Below are positions 1-12,560 of a DNA stretch of 64,000 nt, piece after piece. Origin of the DNA: Rhododendron vialii. Taxonomy: Eukaryota; Streptophyta; Magnoliopsida; Ericales; Ericaceae. Both the position numbers and the translations under genes were made by a program. Below the pieces are notes generated by a model. That model was not told the origin of the DNA. It worked only from the letters and a program-made list of their open reading frames with translations, and searched no databases. How positions within the stretch are numbered: position 1 is the stretch's first letter; the number at the start of each line of letters is the position of its first letter. The DNA is taken from positions 46,466,501 through 46,530,500 of the forward strand of contig NC_080557.1 in the NCBI RefSeq assembly GCF_030253575.1. The letters are read 5' to 3'.

Positions 1-9
1 GACCATGAA

Positions 10-2088
10 ATGGCTCCACAAAATACCCATGTTCCGAGCGACGAACAACAGAACAGGTTAGAACAAACCGACAGCAATGGAATAAACCCAGGTAAGATCA
101 ATGACCCTGCTATTGATGAAGATGATACTGCCCCTGAAAATCACGAGCTGGGTGCGTTGGAGAATAATGAATTGACTGCCATAGAGAACCATGATATGGA
201 TGAGAACTTGGACCACAACCAGGAGTTGAGTATTGTAGCTTCCCCAGATATGTCTATTCAGCAATCCCACTATGAAATCACACCTATCCGTCAGTCCAGA
301 TCGGTAGCTCTTGCTCCAACTCATGAGTTGACTGTTGGCCAAGAGTTTCCTGATGTCAAGAGCTGTAGGAGGGCATTAAGGGACATGGCTATTGCTCTTC
401 ACTTTGAGATACAGACTGTTAAGTCCGACAAGACCCGTTTCACTGCCAAATGCGCTAGTGAGGGATGCCCTTGGAGGATTCACGCTGCAAAGCTGCCAGG
501 TATCCCCAGCTTCACAATTAGGACTATCCATGAGCAACACACCTGTGGTGGAATTACCCATCTTGGCCACCAACAAGCTTCGGTTGAGTGGGTTGCGAAA
601 TCCGTGGAACAAAGTCTTAGGGAAAACCCACATTGCAAACCAAAGGAGATATTGGAAGAAATTCATCGCGTTCATGGGATCACACTATCCTACAAGCAAG
701 CCTGGAGAGGGAAAGAACGGATCATGGCCTCCGTTCGTGGGTCATTTGAAGAAGATTATCGCCTCCTTCCTCAGTATTGTGACCAGATTAGGCGGACAAA
801 TCCTGGAAGTATTGCGTCAGTTTATGTGAATCCAGCAGATAACTGCTTCCAACGGCTGTTTGTTTCGTTTCAAGCATCAATTTATGGGTTTCTGAATGCG
901 TGTCGCCCCCTTCTTGGGCTGGATAGAAGTGTTTTGAAAAGCAAATACCTTGGGACATTGCTTTTCGCCACTGGCTTTGACGGAGATGGTGCCCTATTCC
1001 CTTTGGCATTTGGGGTGGTTGATGAGGAAAATGACGATAATTGGATGTGGTTCCTCTCTGAGCTCCATACATTGCTTGAAACCAACACAGAAAACATGCC
1101 AAGGCTTACAATCTTGTCCGACAGACAAAAGGGGATTGTAGAGGGTGTGGAAGCAAACTTCCCTACCGCTTTTCACGGGTTCTGTATGCGCCACCTCAGT
1201 GAAAGCTTCCGGAAGGAGTTCAACAACACGGTCCTTGTCAACCTTCTCTGGGAATCTGCAAATGCTCTCACCGTAATTGATTTTGAAGCAAGAGTCCTCG
1301 AGATTGAGGAGATATCACAGGAAGCTGCATATTGGATCCGCCGGGTTCCACCTCGCTTGTGGGCCACAGCATATTTTGAAGGGACAAGGTTTGGGCATCT
1401 TACTGCCAACATAGTGGAATCTTTAAATTCTTGGATTCTTGAAGCCTCTGCGCTTCCGATAATCCAAATGATGGAGTCCATCCGTCGGCAACTCATGACT
1501 TGGTTCAATGAGCGACGAGAAGCAAGCATGGAGTGGGGATCCATACTTGTTCCTTCTGCCGAGAGGCATGTTTCTGAGGCTCTTGACAGAGCGCGGACCT
1601 ACCAAGTGCTCAGAGCAAATGAGGCAGAATTCGAAGTCATTTCCCATGAAGGAACAAATATAGTTGATATAAGAAACCGTTGTTGTCTTTGTAGAGGGTG
1701 GCAGTTGTATGGGTTGCCTTGCGCTCATGCTGTGGCGGCACTGCTTTCATGTAGGCAGAACGTGCATCGCTTTACTGAGGGGTGTTTCACTGTGGCTACC
1801 TATCGAAAGGCGTATTCTCAAACGATACACCCAGTTCCGGATAGAACCCTTTGGAAGGAGATGTCGGATGGTTTTCTGACTGATGGCAGTACCAGCTTTC
1901 TGGCTGAAGGCAGTACCGGCAGTAGTATTGAGATTGTTATAAACCCACCAAAATCCCTTAGGCCACCAGCTAAGCCGAGGAAAAGGCGAGTTCGCGCAGA
2001 AGATCGGGGTCAGGTAAAGAGGGTTGTGCATTGTAGCCGTTGCAATCAAACTGGACATTTTAGAACAACTTGTGCGGCTCCTATATAG
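10..2088 (+). CDS. MUG1: MUSTANG (MUG1-like) domesticated Mutator transposase
   Basis: Single uninterrupted exon of 692 codons. Residues about 108-185 carry the MuDR-type N-terminal DNA-binding region with Cys and His ligands (CASEGC, then HEQHTC). The MULE transposase core follows, with acidic residues in LGLDRSVLK (about 303) and ILSDRQKG (about 368) and a conserved HGFCMRHLSE. A SWIM zinc finger (CCLC at about 557, CAH at about 570) and a C-terminal CCHC knuckle (CSRCNQTGHFRTTC, about 674-688) complete the family architecture. The first residues, MAPQNTHVP, resemble the conserved start of plant MUG proteins, so the ATG at 10 is probably real although the frame is open to the window edge. 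The acidic segment at 35-75 has loose NHEL/NNEL repeats. MUSTANG genes are former transposases kept as host genes, presumably nuclear DNA-binding regulators. Nothing downstream looks like a Mutator terminal repeat; the upstream side is outside the window. Confidence 0.93.
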   Translation: MAPQNTHVPSDEQQNRLEQTDSNGINPGKINDPAIDEDDTAPENHELGALENNELTAIENHDMDENLDHNQELSIVASPDMSIQQSHYEITPIRQSRSVALAPTHELTVGQEFPDVKSCRRALRDMAIALHFEIQTVKSDKTRFTAKCASEGCPWRIHAAKLPGIPSFTIRTIHEQHTCGGITHLGHQQASVEWVAKSVEQSLRENPHCKPKEILEEIHRVHGITLSYKQAWRGKERIMASVRGSFEEDYRLLPQYCDQIRRTNPGSIASVYVNPADNCFQRLFVSFQASIYGFLNACRPLLGLDRSVLKSKYLGTLLFATGFDGDGALFPLAFGVVDEENDDNWMWFLSELHTLLETNTENMPRLTILSDRQKGIVEGVEANFPTAFHGFCMRHLSESFRKEFNNTVLVNLLWESANALTVIDFEARVLEIEEISQEAAYWIRRVPPRLWATAYFEGTRFGHLTANIVESLNSWILEASALPIIQMMESIRRQLMTWFNERREASMEWGSILVPSAERHVSEALDRARTYQVLRANEAEFEVISHEGTNIVDIRNRCCLCRGWQLYGLPCAHAVAALLSCRQNVHRFTEGCFTVATYRKAYSQTIHPVPDRTLWKEMSDGFLTDGSTSFLAEGSTGSSIEIVINPPKSLRPPAKPRKRRVRAEDRGQVKRVVHCSRCNQTGHFRTTCAAPI

Positions 2089-3132
2089 ATACCGTTTATC
2101 TTTGTTTTCCAGGTTTCCTTTTTCTGTGAGAAGAATGCAGGTTTCTTAAAATTCTACTAATTGGTTTTTGTTTCTTATTTTCTTTGTGGTATGTAGCTGG
2201 AACATCATGATGTAGTGCATAAGTTTCGGCCTCAAATTCTTTTCCTGCTGTCTTTCTTTCCTTCGTGTGTTTCATTTTTTCTTCTAGTAGTACTATTTGA
2301 CAGTTGGACTTCCACGTTCTTAAGATTTACGCTGACCATTCTTTGACACACACTATATCCAGTTCTCTTTTATGGTATCAGCTCTTTTTGTTTCACAAAA
2401 TAGGATACAAAAGTGCTACACACACGACGGTTGTATAAAACACAACACAACCAATCTCTAGACATTCATTGCTGTAATAAATGGTTAAAATTCGCTCAAA
2501 CTCTTCCCTATAAAAGTTAAACTTTTCCTTGAAAAAGTTTTTTTAAAATCTAGACCTCCAAATGTATTTGGACGATCAGAATTACGCACACAACTAAAAC
2601 AACGGTTGTGCAAGTAGCATTTTTGAATAGGATACAACCCACTTGGGTCTGTCCATCGTCCCCCAGACTTCCATTTTTAGGGTTAGGAATTAGGATGTTT
2701 TTTGGTCGATTTTGACATTCCATGGGATTCACCTAATAATTGCTGATGTAGCAGTCTGATCTGTAGCCTTCTTACAAACTCCCCACATCTTATTTTCTGT
2801 CAGTAAAGGAGAATTAACTAGCGTGTAAATAAAGAAAACACTCATGCTAATTAGAGATACTTCGTAATAAATTGGCCCTTCATCCAACCATACAGAAAAG
2901 CAGGGCAGTTGTAGATAGCAACATGAATAAGGAAAAATGACAAAGCAACAAAACCACACTCCAAATTTGTGGGAGGAACCCAAGCAGAGAGCATTCATGC
3001 GGGCAGAAAAGGCTTGAATTTGGGCTCAGTCCCGCTGTTCTGCCTAAAGTTATCCATACAATACAGACCAAGGGAAAATTCATTCCCCATGTGAACCCAG
3101 CGCAGCATATAGCACTATCCAAATATTGAACC
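2089..3132. other. Intergenic space between convergent MUG1 and FLK
   Basis: These roughly 1,040 bases should hold the 3' UTRs and polyadenylation signals of both converging genes. They are AT-rich with stops in all frames, and I see no repeat or transposon signature. Confidence 0.6.
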
Positions 3133-4478
3133 TTAATAACCATAGTTCGTTCCATGGACAGATGCATAGTCCCCGGTAGGAGCATAGCCTGCATGACCAC
3201 CAGGGTTTGATGGTGGGGATGCATACACTGGACCATGACTAGGATAGTTGTACTGTTGGCCCATTGGTGCAGCAGTAGTATTCTGGGTGGCACTAGCAGC
3301 TTCAGCAATGTAATTCTGCATAACGGAAAACAGAAAAGAACAGGCAATCAAATGCTTGAATAGAAACAAGAACTTCTAAATTAGTCTAAAAAGGAGCAAC
3401 CCCAAAACAGCCATATGGTCTTCTGGTTATCCATGACTTGTAATTACAGAAGTTACAAATGTCTTAAGCTTCTGGAGGGTGCCTTTAACCACAAATAAGG
3501 TCAATATCTTTCATTCGATCCAAGAAGACTCAATAGGGATGAAATACCCGATGTAAACAGCTAGTTTTCATGCACCTTCCATTACCCCCAAAAAGGGGGG
3601 TCACACTATGTTAAATCATGTTTTCTTTACTGGGAAAGCATATTATAAATTAAACACTAATGCTATAAATGCTGCAACGTCACCCAAAGACACTGTCAAT
3701 ATTGAAGTCCAACGGAAGTAAGGCAAAATCATATAGCACAAGATGCAAAGAGAATCAGATACCTGTATCAGTTGTTGAGCAGTTTGAACTTGTGATGCAG
3801 ATCCACTTATTTCCACCGTCATCTCATCAGGCACACCTCTGGATTCCTGTATTGCAATGCTTGCACCACTTGCACGACGGATATAGCTAATATTTGCACC
3901 AGAGGTCCCAATTACGGCATCTGCATATGATAGAGGAATTTGCATGCTCTGGGTGACCTACAGCAGAACAAATTAAAACTTACATATTACCAATCAATAA
4001 CCGTCATGCAAATACACCCCTGATGTCAAAATTAAACACAAGCCAGAGGGAGACCAGTATGCATTTTGTCATGCTTGATAGAAATGAAAACTCGGTCCAA
4101 ATTGAATAGACATAAGTGAAAAAGGAAGCTTGTAAGTAACCAAATAGAGAGTCCTTGCAATGCAGCAGATTGAAATATTAAACAAAAAAATTGAGGAAAC
4201 TGATACATATTTTAGTACTAAAACAGCTTACAACTAGAACGAAAGAAAATACAACCAGAGAACAGTAGTAAAACATATTATATCCTGGTGACATTCTATT
4301 CTTCTCGAACGGTAGAACCAGAGAATACTAGGGAAGCATTTGCTGGCCTTCCTACTCCAGGGGATGCAGAGCTGCGTTCTTAAGGCTTAAGCATACGTTA
4401 TCATTAGAGGAAGGCAGACCTTTCCAGATTTTTGAAACCATTTTTTGCCCTACTTATTGTGGGCACACGCGCATGTGT

Positions 4479-4520
<42 letters not shown>

Positions 4521-5515
4521 AAAAGTCAATACTTCTTAAACCTAAGCAGCACAGAAAAAAAAATACTTGGAAAAGAGTGAAAACTATGCCATGGAAATAA
4601 AAGCTTCAGATCTTCCATTTCTTACAAAAAGAGTGGGGAAAAGAAAGAAAGACAACATGACTCAATTTCACATTTTCCACCTGCTTATATAGATTGAAGC
4701 TAGATAAGTTTACTCCAAATCAAAATGGGAAAAAAATAGAGAAAAAACCAACACAAGTTTTCTGAACCCCTCCTTTTAGCAATTTCCCTGGTAGGAGATA
4801 CAATTTGCAGAGAAAAATGAAGATTGAGCAAAAAGAATATAACCTTTGTAACAACTGATTGTTGTGGAGGGGCATAAGTTGTATTAACTCCTGCATATGT
4901 GTCTCTTCCATAAGGAGGTGGACCTTGACGAGGTTGCTGGTCAAAAGACGGATCTACAGGTGGATAATAATTGTCAAATTGATGTGGAGGCGGCATATAT
5001 CGAGGATTTGGCATAAAACCAGGTCCTCCATCACTGTTCATTGGAAAACCTCGCGGGGGCGGCTCCCAAGCCTGCTGTGGGGGTATGTTATGGTTTGCTG
5101 GAGCATTTGGCATTTGCATCTGACCACAAACCAGAAATCATCAAATCATTCCCGTGCTTGGATTACAGACATGCTAAGAAACTAAGAAAGTACACAAGTC
5201 TATTTTTGGAATCATAGCTGCAACCAGATTCAGGGCTATTACAAAATCAAATTTCAATGGTGATTTCCAGGATAGGAAATGATCATGAGATGTTACGATG
5301 AATCATGTCTATTAAGAGTTAAAAGAGGATAGACAAATGGGGGTTTAAGATCGCTCAAGTGCAATCTAAATCTGGAAAACGAAAATTAGCATCATTCAGC
5401 CTTCTATTTTTGGGCTCCAATTTGGGCTCCAAAGAGGGGGTAATGGGGACTCAACCTGCCTAGATTCATCTTAAAACCGAGGATTAGATCCCAACCCAAA
5501 TTTAGAAGAACAGAA

Positions 5516-5551
<36 letters not shown>

Positions 5552-8500
5552 GCGAGGGATAAATGAATATTAAAACGACGCCGCAAAATGAAACGACGCC
5601 ACATACCAAGAGGATCACAGCAATAAGGCCTTTCGAAGAGGCTCATATGGGGAACATTAAGAAATAACAGGCAAAGTGGGACACATTTAAGCAAAGTGGG
5701 ATAAATTTGCCTCTACCATCAATAGGTTTACCAAAGGGATTACAATTACTTGAGCAATTTCTCCCTTAGCCTTCACAGAACTTCCTTGTATCCTCCAACC
5801 ATCACCCATTAATGTAACGTCAACATTATTTGATTCCAAATACTTCCCATAACTGGATTGTACTGCATATAATGGAACTAGAAAAATAGTTTATTTTTCT
5901 TGATAAGAAATGTCACAATAAAAGTACAATATAGCGACAAAGTTGAACCTCAACTTGCAACAGCAAAGGAACCTCATCCAAAGTTTTTGTTTCTCGCAAC
6001 TTTTCTATTCCAAAACGTGGATCGTCCAGTGCAATGAACGAGACGGAACATGGTATGCCACGTCTTATGTTGAGGTACCGATAGAGGTAGGTTCTGAAAT
6101 TACAATATTATATTGTATGTGTAGCAAGCCATAAACCTTCATCGAAATTTTCTTTTCCCCCCTAACTATTTTTTAACACATCTCTAGCATCGTTATTACA
6201 AATTCTTGTACATTTCGCCTTTCCAAAGGTCGACTCTCTCCAGATTCCGATTTACTGAATCTGAATTTTATCTTGGAAGGAAAATGACAGGGAAACAAAT
6301 AGGGAAAATTTTGGATGGTGTTCAACAATGAATTCGCCATATTGGAAGAGAAGACAGCCAACCATAGTGATCCGGGAGTCCCCTGTGGAAGGGCTCTCGC
6401 TAAACATATGAAGGGGTACCATATTTCTGAATGTGCACTCCAAACATTAATCACTAAGGCACAAGTGTTTTCTGACAACACAGTTTGTAACACTTAACAC
6501 CAATCCAAACAAACATTACCCAAGCCCGCCATTGAATAAGCCCTTCTAGTAAAAAGCCAATTTCCAAACACTAATCTATGGCTCTCATTAGCACGAGCCC
6601 CTCTGGTTACCACCTTTAGAACCTACATTCTTCTAATACCAAAAGAAATACATGAAAAGAGGCTAAAGATCAAACTTACTTGCATTTCAAATACTGAAAC
6701 AACACTTCGGTCAACCAAAAATCTCCTGAGGTGAGCTGCAATAAGTTCAATTGCTTTATGCACACCCGCGGGCTCCCCTTGTACTTCAACAACACTATCG
6801 TCCGGCAAAGCAAAAGGTGGAAGGTTTTCTGCACAGAGATTGTTTCATAAGCATAGGAACACCAGTCAACACAAAATTCAGATGCTAAGAATACTATAAG
6901 ATCTCAAATAATTGAACAACATCAATTGTGGACCCATATAGAGCTAACAAGGCATTACAGTCATCCCCAAATTAGTCCCCCTTACATTTATTATGCGACA
7001 AAAGCCAAGAGAATAAATCAAAAAACCTTGTGAAAAGGGGGAGCAGAGATGAAATTAACATGGAACAAAAGGCCTCCCTCAGAAATAAAAACAAGGAATG
7101 GGAAGGAAGAAAAAATTATCTGACAATAAGGGGGAACAATTAAATAGAAAACAAAAGCCAAGCGAACACAATCTCAAACAGACAGGAATGCTGATCTGAA
7201 TTTGTTACATGCAAGTTTCAAACAATTCTGAGCAGTAAGAAATGATCTGACAGCACCTTCTCCAAGAACTCGGATTGTACAACTAGAAGCATCTTGAATA
7301 GACTTTATAGTGGTCCCCTGCTTCCCAATCAAGCTTCCAGCTTGTGTAGCTGCCACTAGAAGCCTTGTGCAAACATTCCCAGCGCCAGATGAAGCATTAG
7401 CCGGATCACTGTCTCCATCAACAAGTCGTTTATGAACCTTCAGTAAACCGTCCATAGCAGGAGGAATAGGAACATCTGGTTCTTCCTTGGCAGAAATCAG
7501 CACCTTAAAATAGAGCAGAAGAATTCTGAAGTATCACCAGTTGAATTACCAAACGAATTCCATATTCAGATGCAAACTCAAAAAGAACCACTACTAAAAA
7601 AATCTACCAGATTATGAAGTAATACTACCATCTGACATCATAAAGGTTGGAAACCAAATTTAACTAAATAAACCCATTTACGAAAAAGAAAAGAAAAGAA
7701 AAGAAAGGATTAGCTCTTCATCATAGCAATAAATCAATAACCTACAATTTGGGAACTTTGATCAGTAAACAGCACTTATGAGGATTGATAATTTGGTCCT
7801 ACTATTAACCACTATGGCTAATCCAAGTCACGAAGGATAAGGAAAACAAATAATCCTTTCATCCGCAATGTCATGTGTTTCTTCCGGTTCAGATAATTTA
7901 AATGCAAAGGCAGACACGTCCCCTAGGGTAAACCCCCGTCTTAGATTGCATTCCCCAATATAGAGACTCAAGTTTTTGTCTGCTTAAACGAAACATTTGT
8001 TAGAGCTTGTTCCATGAAGATTATCACCACCAAAACCGATATATAATGACCATGAGAGCCTCTCCACTCATCACCACACTTAAATTGGTATCACAATTCA
8101 AGACTGGGGGGTGATACATTTTGGGAAAGACGATTTCTTACAGGATTGGACCCCTTTGTTTGTGCCAAGAAGTGTACCTTCTTTAATCGTGATCAGACAT
8201 TGCTTACCTCTCTTGCTTGTGACCAGACATTGTTTGCCTCTCTTAATTGTGACCCGACATTGTTTACCTCTCTACGTGTAAGTCAGCCAGTCAGGGATCC
8301 CAAGCAGAGTGTTCGAGCTTAACCCACATCTGTTTAGTATCTCGTCCAAAACTAGGAACCGGTTGCAATTGGTTTTGAATTGGATGTTTCAAAAGAAAAG
8401 GCAAATGCAAGCATTCACCTTTATGTTTACATCTCATACTTCACATAGATGTACCTGAAAGCATTTAGGTGTTTATTATCCCATATCACTTCTAACCAAT

Positions 8501-10407
8501 AGGAACAACTGTGTGTCCAATTTGCATGAAGAGGACAATAATCTTCAATTACCAGCTTGAACCCTTTTTGGATGATATATGTTGCTCATAAAGTGGACTG
8601 CACCAAAACATATTCCACTTTGTACATAAAAGTTATCCGTGTCTTAGTCTAAGGCTCTAAGCTTATATTGCAGATTGCAGTACATCAAACTGGCAACTTG
8701 TTTCATTTAGATAATGAGCAACCAGTTTAAATTCTATCAACGATACCTCATCTTGTTATTGCCAACTATTGGGTGTAACGGTTTTACAAATTTGTGCCAA
8801 GAGTCCAAGACACCAATCGACCAAGTTCTGAAGTTACCAGCAGTGCACAGCTTCTTGGTACCATCGTTCGCACATGACATTTCTGACAGTTAGTCAAGAG
8901 AGCTTTTCAGCACTTTATAAAGATCATGTTGATTCCTGCAATCTGGATCCTTGTCCTTCTTAACTCAAGCACTTTGGTGATTGAAAATGATGCATATAGA
9001 TTGCGAGAACCTGCAAACATCGATTTTGTTATCAAGACAAACCTGCTTTCTTGATATCCAACCTGGTATTCGAAGTTAACATTTCTTTCCCTTATTTCTG
9101 AAAGCTTTTCTTTTTTTTGCTCAGTCTTATTTCTGGAAGTTGATTCAACTATTTGACTTCAAACTTTATCTTGAGGGATGGCAGTGATCTATGTGTAGCT
9201 TCACCAAGTGAAACGATACTCTTGAGAACAAATCTTCACAACCTTATACTACTCCAACTAACAACCTTATAATACTCAACCAACAACGTGTGAAAGCCTT
9301 TTCTCTCCCAATACAACCCTGACTGCAAAATGGAAGGCAGTAATAGCTGCATTGAAGTTTCCACCGAAATGTTCGTCTTACAATTCTGAAAACTGAAAAG
9401 TATGACCAGACCACCTTCTTCAATTGTTAAATGTAAACATCCTCAAGTATCAAAGTATCCAATCATTGACAATGGTTTTCAAGAGCAACATGAAGCATCG
9501 TGTATCTATATTACAAAGTGTATTACAAACATTTCAGGGTTTGGTAGAATAAATCCATAGCTTAAAGAGTTCCTTTTTTCGTTTTCTTATGCTGCATAAC
9601 TGGACAGGGTTGAGTATGTATAGTTTGAACCAACTGGTTGATTTTGTGGGATCTTTGCATAGCTGAACCTATTAGGTGATATCTTTGTGTTGTTTTGCTC
9701 TTTCAGAGGCCTTCACCTTTTACCTTGTTCTTGGGTAGCACCTCCTTGACACCATTGTTCATGTATGCTTATTACATAGATCATCCACTTCAGAGTAGTA
9801 ATTTCAGCCAAACATAAAAGTTAAATGACAATTGACCTGTGTAACCACACACACACACACACACACACAACCCCCCCCCCCCCCCCCAACAAGGGAGGTA
9901 ACATGAGGAAGTGTGTTGGATGCAGGGAGAGGGACAGAAATAAAAATGTAGCATGCATCAAAACTAGGTTCTACTCATCAGAACCATTTCAGTGACTCCG
10001 AGTCTGAGTGCATAACACAACCCATGAATTACTCCAGAAAATGACCATTTACAAGTGTCAAATTAATCACATTGCAGCAGTTTACTAGTCATATTCACAC
10101 GAGTGATCGTATCAACTTATAGAACACGGAAACTTACAATTCTTTCTGTCGACCCAGGACCATCAAGAATCTTTATGCGAGCCTTTGTCTCCTCACAGGT
10201 TTTCTTGATGTACTCTCCCTTTCGGCCAATGATACCACCAACCTTCTGTGCAGGAACCAACATCCTGAAAACATTCTCTCCGGGCCATCCAGGCCACTTC
10301 TTTTCTCCACCTTCTCCTGAACCATTTCTGGATAATTGTATATCTGGAGGATTTGAGTTCTCAGGCATACCACCCATGTCAGGTTCATCAAAACTTTCTT
10401 CAGCCAT
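3133..10407 (-). CDS. FLK: FLK-type triple KH-domain RNA-binding protein
   Basis: Six coding exons join in frame into a 439-residue protein: 10407-10138, 7503-7257, about 6828-6680, 5119-4844, 3957-3763 and 3315-3133. Junctions are GT-AG; the exon 2 donor (GTGCTG) is weak, but the joined reading ([15 protein letters not shown]) matches the family. KH1 has its GxxG loop as GRKG at 61-64 after the signature [11 protein letters not shown]2 has GKQG at 150-153, and KH3 has GTSG at 331-334. A Pro/Gly/Tyr-rich linker (223-314) separates KH2 from KH3, and the C-terminus ends GTNYGY, as in Arabidopsis FLK. FLK is a nuclear RNA-binding protein of the autonomous flowering pathway that represses FLC; the closest alternative is PEPPER. 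The start is supported by an in-frame TGA just upstream after splicing to the leader exon at 12428. The 2.6 kb intron 1 is long. Confidence 0.92.
4481..4519. repeat. (GA)n microsatellite in FLK intron 4
   Basis: About 19 uninterrupted GA units lie in the intron between FLK coding exons 4 and 5. Confidence 0.95.
5518..5551. repeat. (TAA)n microsatellite in FLK intron 3
   Basis: About eleven TAA/AAT units lie in the intron between FLK coding exons 3 and 4. Confidence 0.95.
8182..8271. repeat. Three-copy 30-bp minisatellite in FLK intron 1
   Basis: Three adjacent diverged copies of a 30-bp unit share the cores GTGAxCxGACATTG and CCTCTCTT, starting near 8182, 8212 and 8242. Confidence 0.8.
9845..9887. 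repeat. (AC)n tract followed by a 17-base C run
   Basis: An AC dinucleotide tract (9845-9869) runs directly into an uninterrupted poly-C run (9871-9887) in FLK intron 1. Length may be unreliable because such tracts are prone to sequencing error. Confidence 0.9.
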
Positions 10408-11052
10408 ATTCTGAACAAGCAATTTCAATAGAAACTAATCATATTCAATAACGGACATTCAATTCCCATCATAGGGAATAGTTCTCATCTACATTCATCA
10501 CTTAGTAGAAAGAAAGGAATAGGACAACGTATTGGATCCTAGGGATTTGAAGTCATGAATAGTGTGAAATGTGGTCAAGAAGTAAGGGCACATATGCTTC
10601 CTTCCCTGGCCAGAGGTAAATTTACAAACAGATTCAACTTTTAAAACCCAACGCCAGGTCATTTAAAACCTCAACAACAAACCAATCCAAGCGGACAAAA
10701 CGAAAACAAACACCTAACAGAAACTACTTGGTCTGCCAATAAACCAAAGAACAATAAGAAAAAAAGGTATAAGCCTATATAAAGTGTACGAATTTATGCT
10801 CTCCCATTTCCGTGAAAGGAGAAAATGCTCAATCAGGACTGTTACATGCAATAATTTCCTTAGTCTTGGGTACCGACCTCCGATAAACGAAATATCTAGA
10901 GCTCAGTTTAATGTCGCTAATCTTTATAAACCCTTTCTCGACAACCAAAAGGTTATTAACTTTGTTTGGAACTAGGATTTGGATAACAAAAAGCAAAACA
11001 TGAGCAAAAGTTCATTTCCTCCATGAATTCCCTCCTCTCTTTTTTGGAGGGG

Positions 11053-11066
11053 AGGGGGGGGGGGGG
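11053..11066. repeat. Poly-G run in FLK leader intron
   Basis: A run of about 14 G sits in a purine-rich stretch of the FLK 5'UTR intron. Homopolymer length is uncertain. Confidence 0.8.
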
Positions 11067-11575
11067 AGAATATGAATTAAAAATCTCTCTGAGATTGCAA
11101 GACAAAAGATCAATGAAGTCTAAAAATTACTCTAAAGTTTCTTGTGTTCTCTTGGCCTCAGTATTTTCTGACCAAATAAACAAAACTGATTTCCTATTCA
11201 TTTTTCCTTTTCTCTCCCCCTATTCATTAACCTAAGGGTACAAGAGTAGGAGAGAATAGGAAATTAACTTGCAGGAAAAGATTTCGAAACCTGACACAAA
11301 CAAGAGCCCAACACCGGCACCAGAATCTTTCAAATTAAAAATAAGCAACCACAAATCAAGTAAAACATTCTCCCCTCCTCTCAAAAACCGGAATGATAAC
11401 AGCGAAAATCAAACAGAAGTAAGAGAAATGACCAAATAACTCCCCCCCAAACCAAAGGAACTCAAAACCCCTAATTTGCAACAAAAAATAAAACACACTC
11501 TGTTTTAATCCAAGACTGACAGGATACTTTCACAGATTTCTGAAGTACCACAGAAAAAGGACAAAAAGTGCTGTC

Positions 11576-12001
11576 CAGGGCCAGCGGCCCACAAGGCGAG
11601 CTCCTAGGACCTAGGGCCTCCAGTTTTTGGCCCAATAATAGGGCCTCCAAATAAAGGAATGTGATAAATATTATTTATGTCAAGAATTTTCAAAATATAC
11701 TTCTTTGGTGTAATGGTAAGATGTGTGCGTGAATATCCAAGAGGTCTCGAGTTCGACCGTTGGCAACTTCGAGTTTTTTGACGTTTAACAATGCTGGAAC
11801 TTTAAAAAAAACGCTTTTGGAATATGGCACAAAAACTCGAACACACAACCTAAGGGAACTGAAGAAGTGCTACAACTCTCTGCCACTGAAGCACAAGGCT
11901 AATTAGTTCCTTATCTCGAACAACTAACCTATAAACATAAATGCGAGAGGCCTCATTTTGAAATCCCGCCTAGGGCCTCTCAAATCTCAGGGCCGGGCCT
12001 G
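11576..12001. mobile_element. hAT-like non-autonomous element in FLK leader intron
   Basis: The ends read CAGGGCCAGCGGCCC at the left and, in reverse complement, CAGGCCCGGCCCTGAG at the right. Both ends carry an internal GGCCCTAGG-type block and GAGGCC motifs, as in degenerate plant hAT elements with CAGGGCCGG termini. Flanking octamers, if offset by one base, match at six of eight positions, so the target duplication is weak. No coding capacity is present. The element sits in the 2 kb intron of the FLK 5'UTR. Confidence 0.55.
11700..11765 (+). repeat. tRNA-like Pol III A/B-box segment (possible SINE head)
   Basis: An A-box-like TGGTGTAATGGTAAG is followed about 30 bases later by a B-box-like CTCGAGTTCGACC, the spacing of a tRNA-derived SINE promoter. 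It lies inside the hAT-like element. About 100 bases further on, the opposite strand shows a second weaker pair (CAGTGGCAGAG and GTGTGTTCGAG). I see no acceptor stem, so this is not a functional tRNA. Confidence 0.45.
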
Positions 12002-12427
12002 TGGTGTACTTCCTAAGTCACATAATGCGTGTGCACGAGCGTAAAAGGCTAAAAGCGTCTATTAAAATATTTCAAAGTACAAAATTTCGCGAGATTGAGA
12101 ATCCGAGTGCTGAGCGAGGTCTGAGCGCAGGAGCGAAGGCCCTACTAAAGGATGGTGAAACCCTAAAATCTACCAAACCTTAAAATCTACGAAACCACAA
12201 ATCAGAAACCAACCCAATCCCATCATTCCTACATGTTCGTATAACATAAAAACTCGAACACGAAAATACACAAAAATCAAAGTGACGCAACAACACAAAT
12301 ACTACAGGAATACCTACTTCAACGAATTTAGCGTTTAAGATTGAATACGGGACTCTAACATGGGAGTGTGAACGTACTATGTATATATGTACAGATATGT
12401 AGTTTTATGTATATAATGGATACTTAC

Positions 12428-12477
12428 AGTGATTCACTGTGAGCAAAGCGTGATGCAGCGAGCGAGCGAGCGGGCCG

Positions 12478-12518
<41 letters not shown>

Positions 12519-12560
12519 AGCGTAATGAGCCCGCGTACTAGATTTCTACGGAGTGGTGTT
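12428..12560 (-). other. FLK: FLK 5'UTR leader exon
   Basis: On the minus strand this segment ends in a strong donor (CACT then GTAAGTA, donor at 12427). Splicing to the acceptor at 10412-10411 places an in-frame TGA four codons before the FLK ATG, so the exon is non-coding. It contains a (CT)n tract, common in plant 5' UTRs. The upstream limit, and so the transcription start, is a guess. Confidence 0.55.
12479..12514. repeat. (GA)n microsatellite
   Basis: About 18 GA units, read as CT on the FLK sense strand, lie within the proposed FLK leader exon. Such tracts near starts often bind GAGA-type factors, but that role is only inferred here. Confidence 0.92.

Noticed and set aside
11700..11765. 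Functional tRNA gene
   Set aside because: A- and B-box-like motifs are present, but acceptor, D and anticodon stems do not pair; a SINE-like origin fits better.
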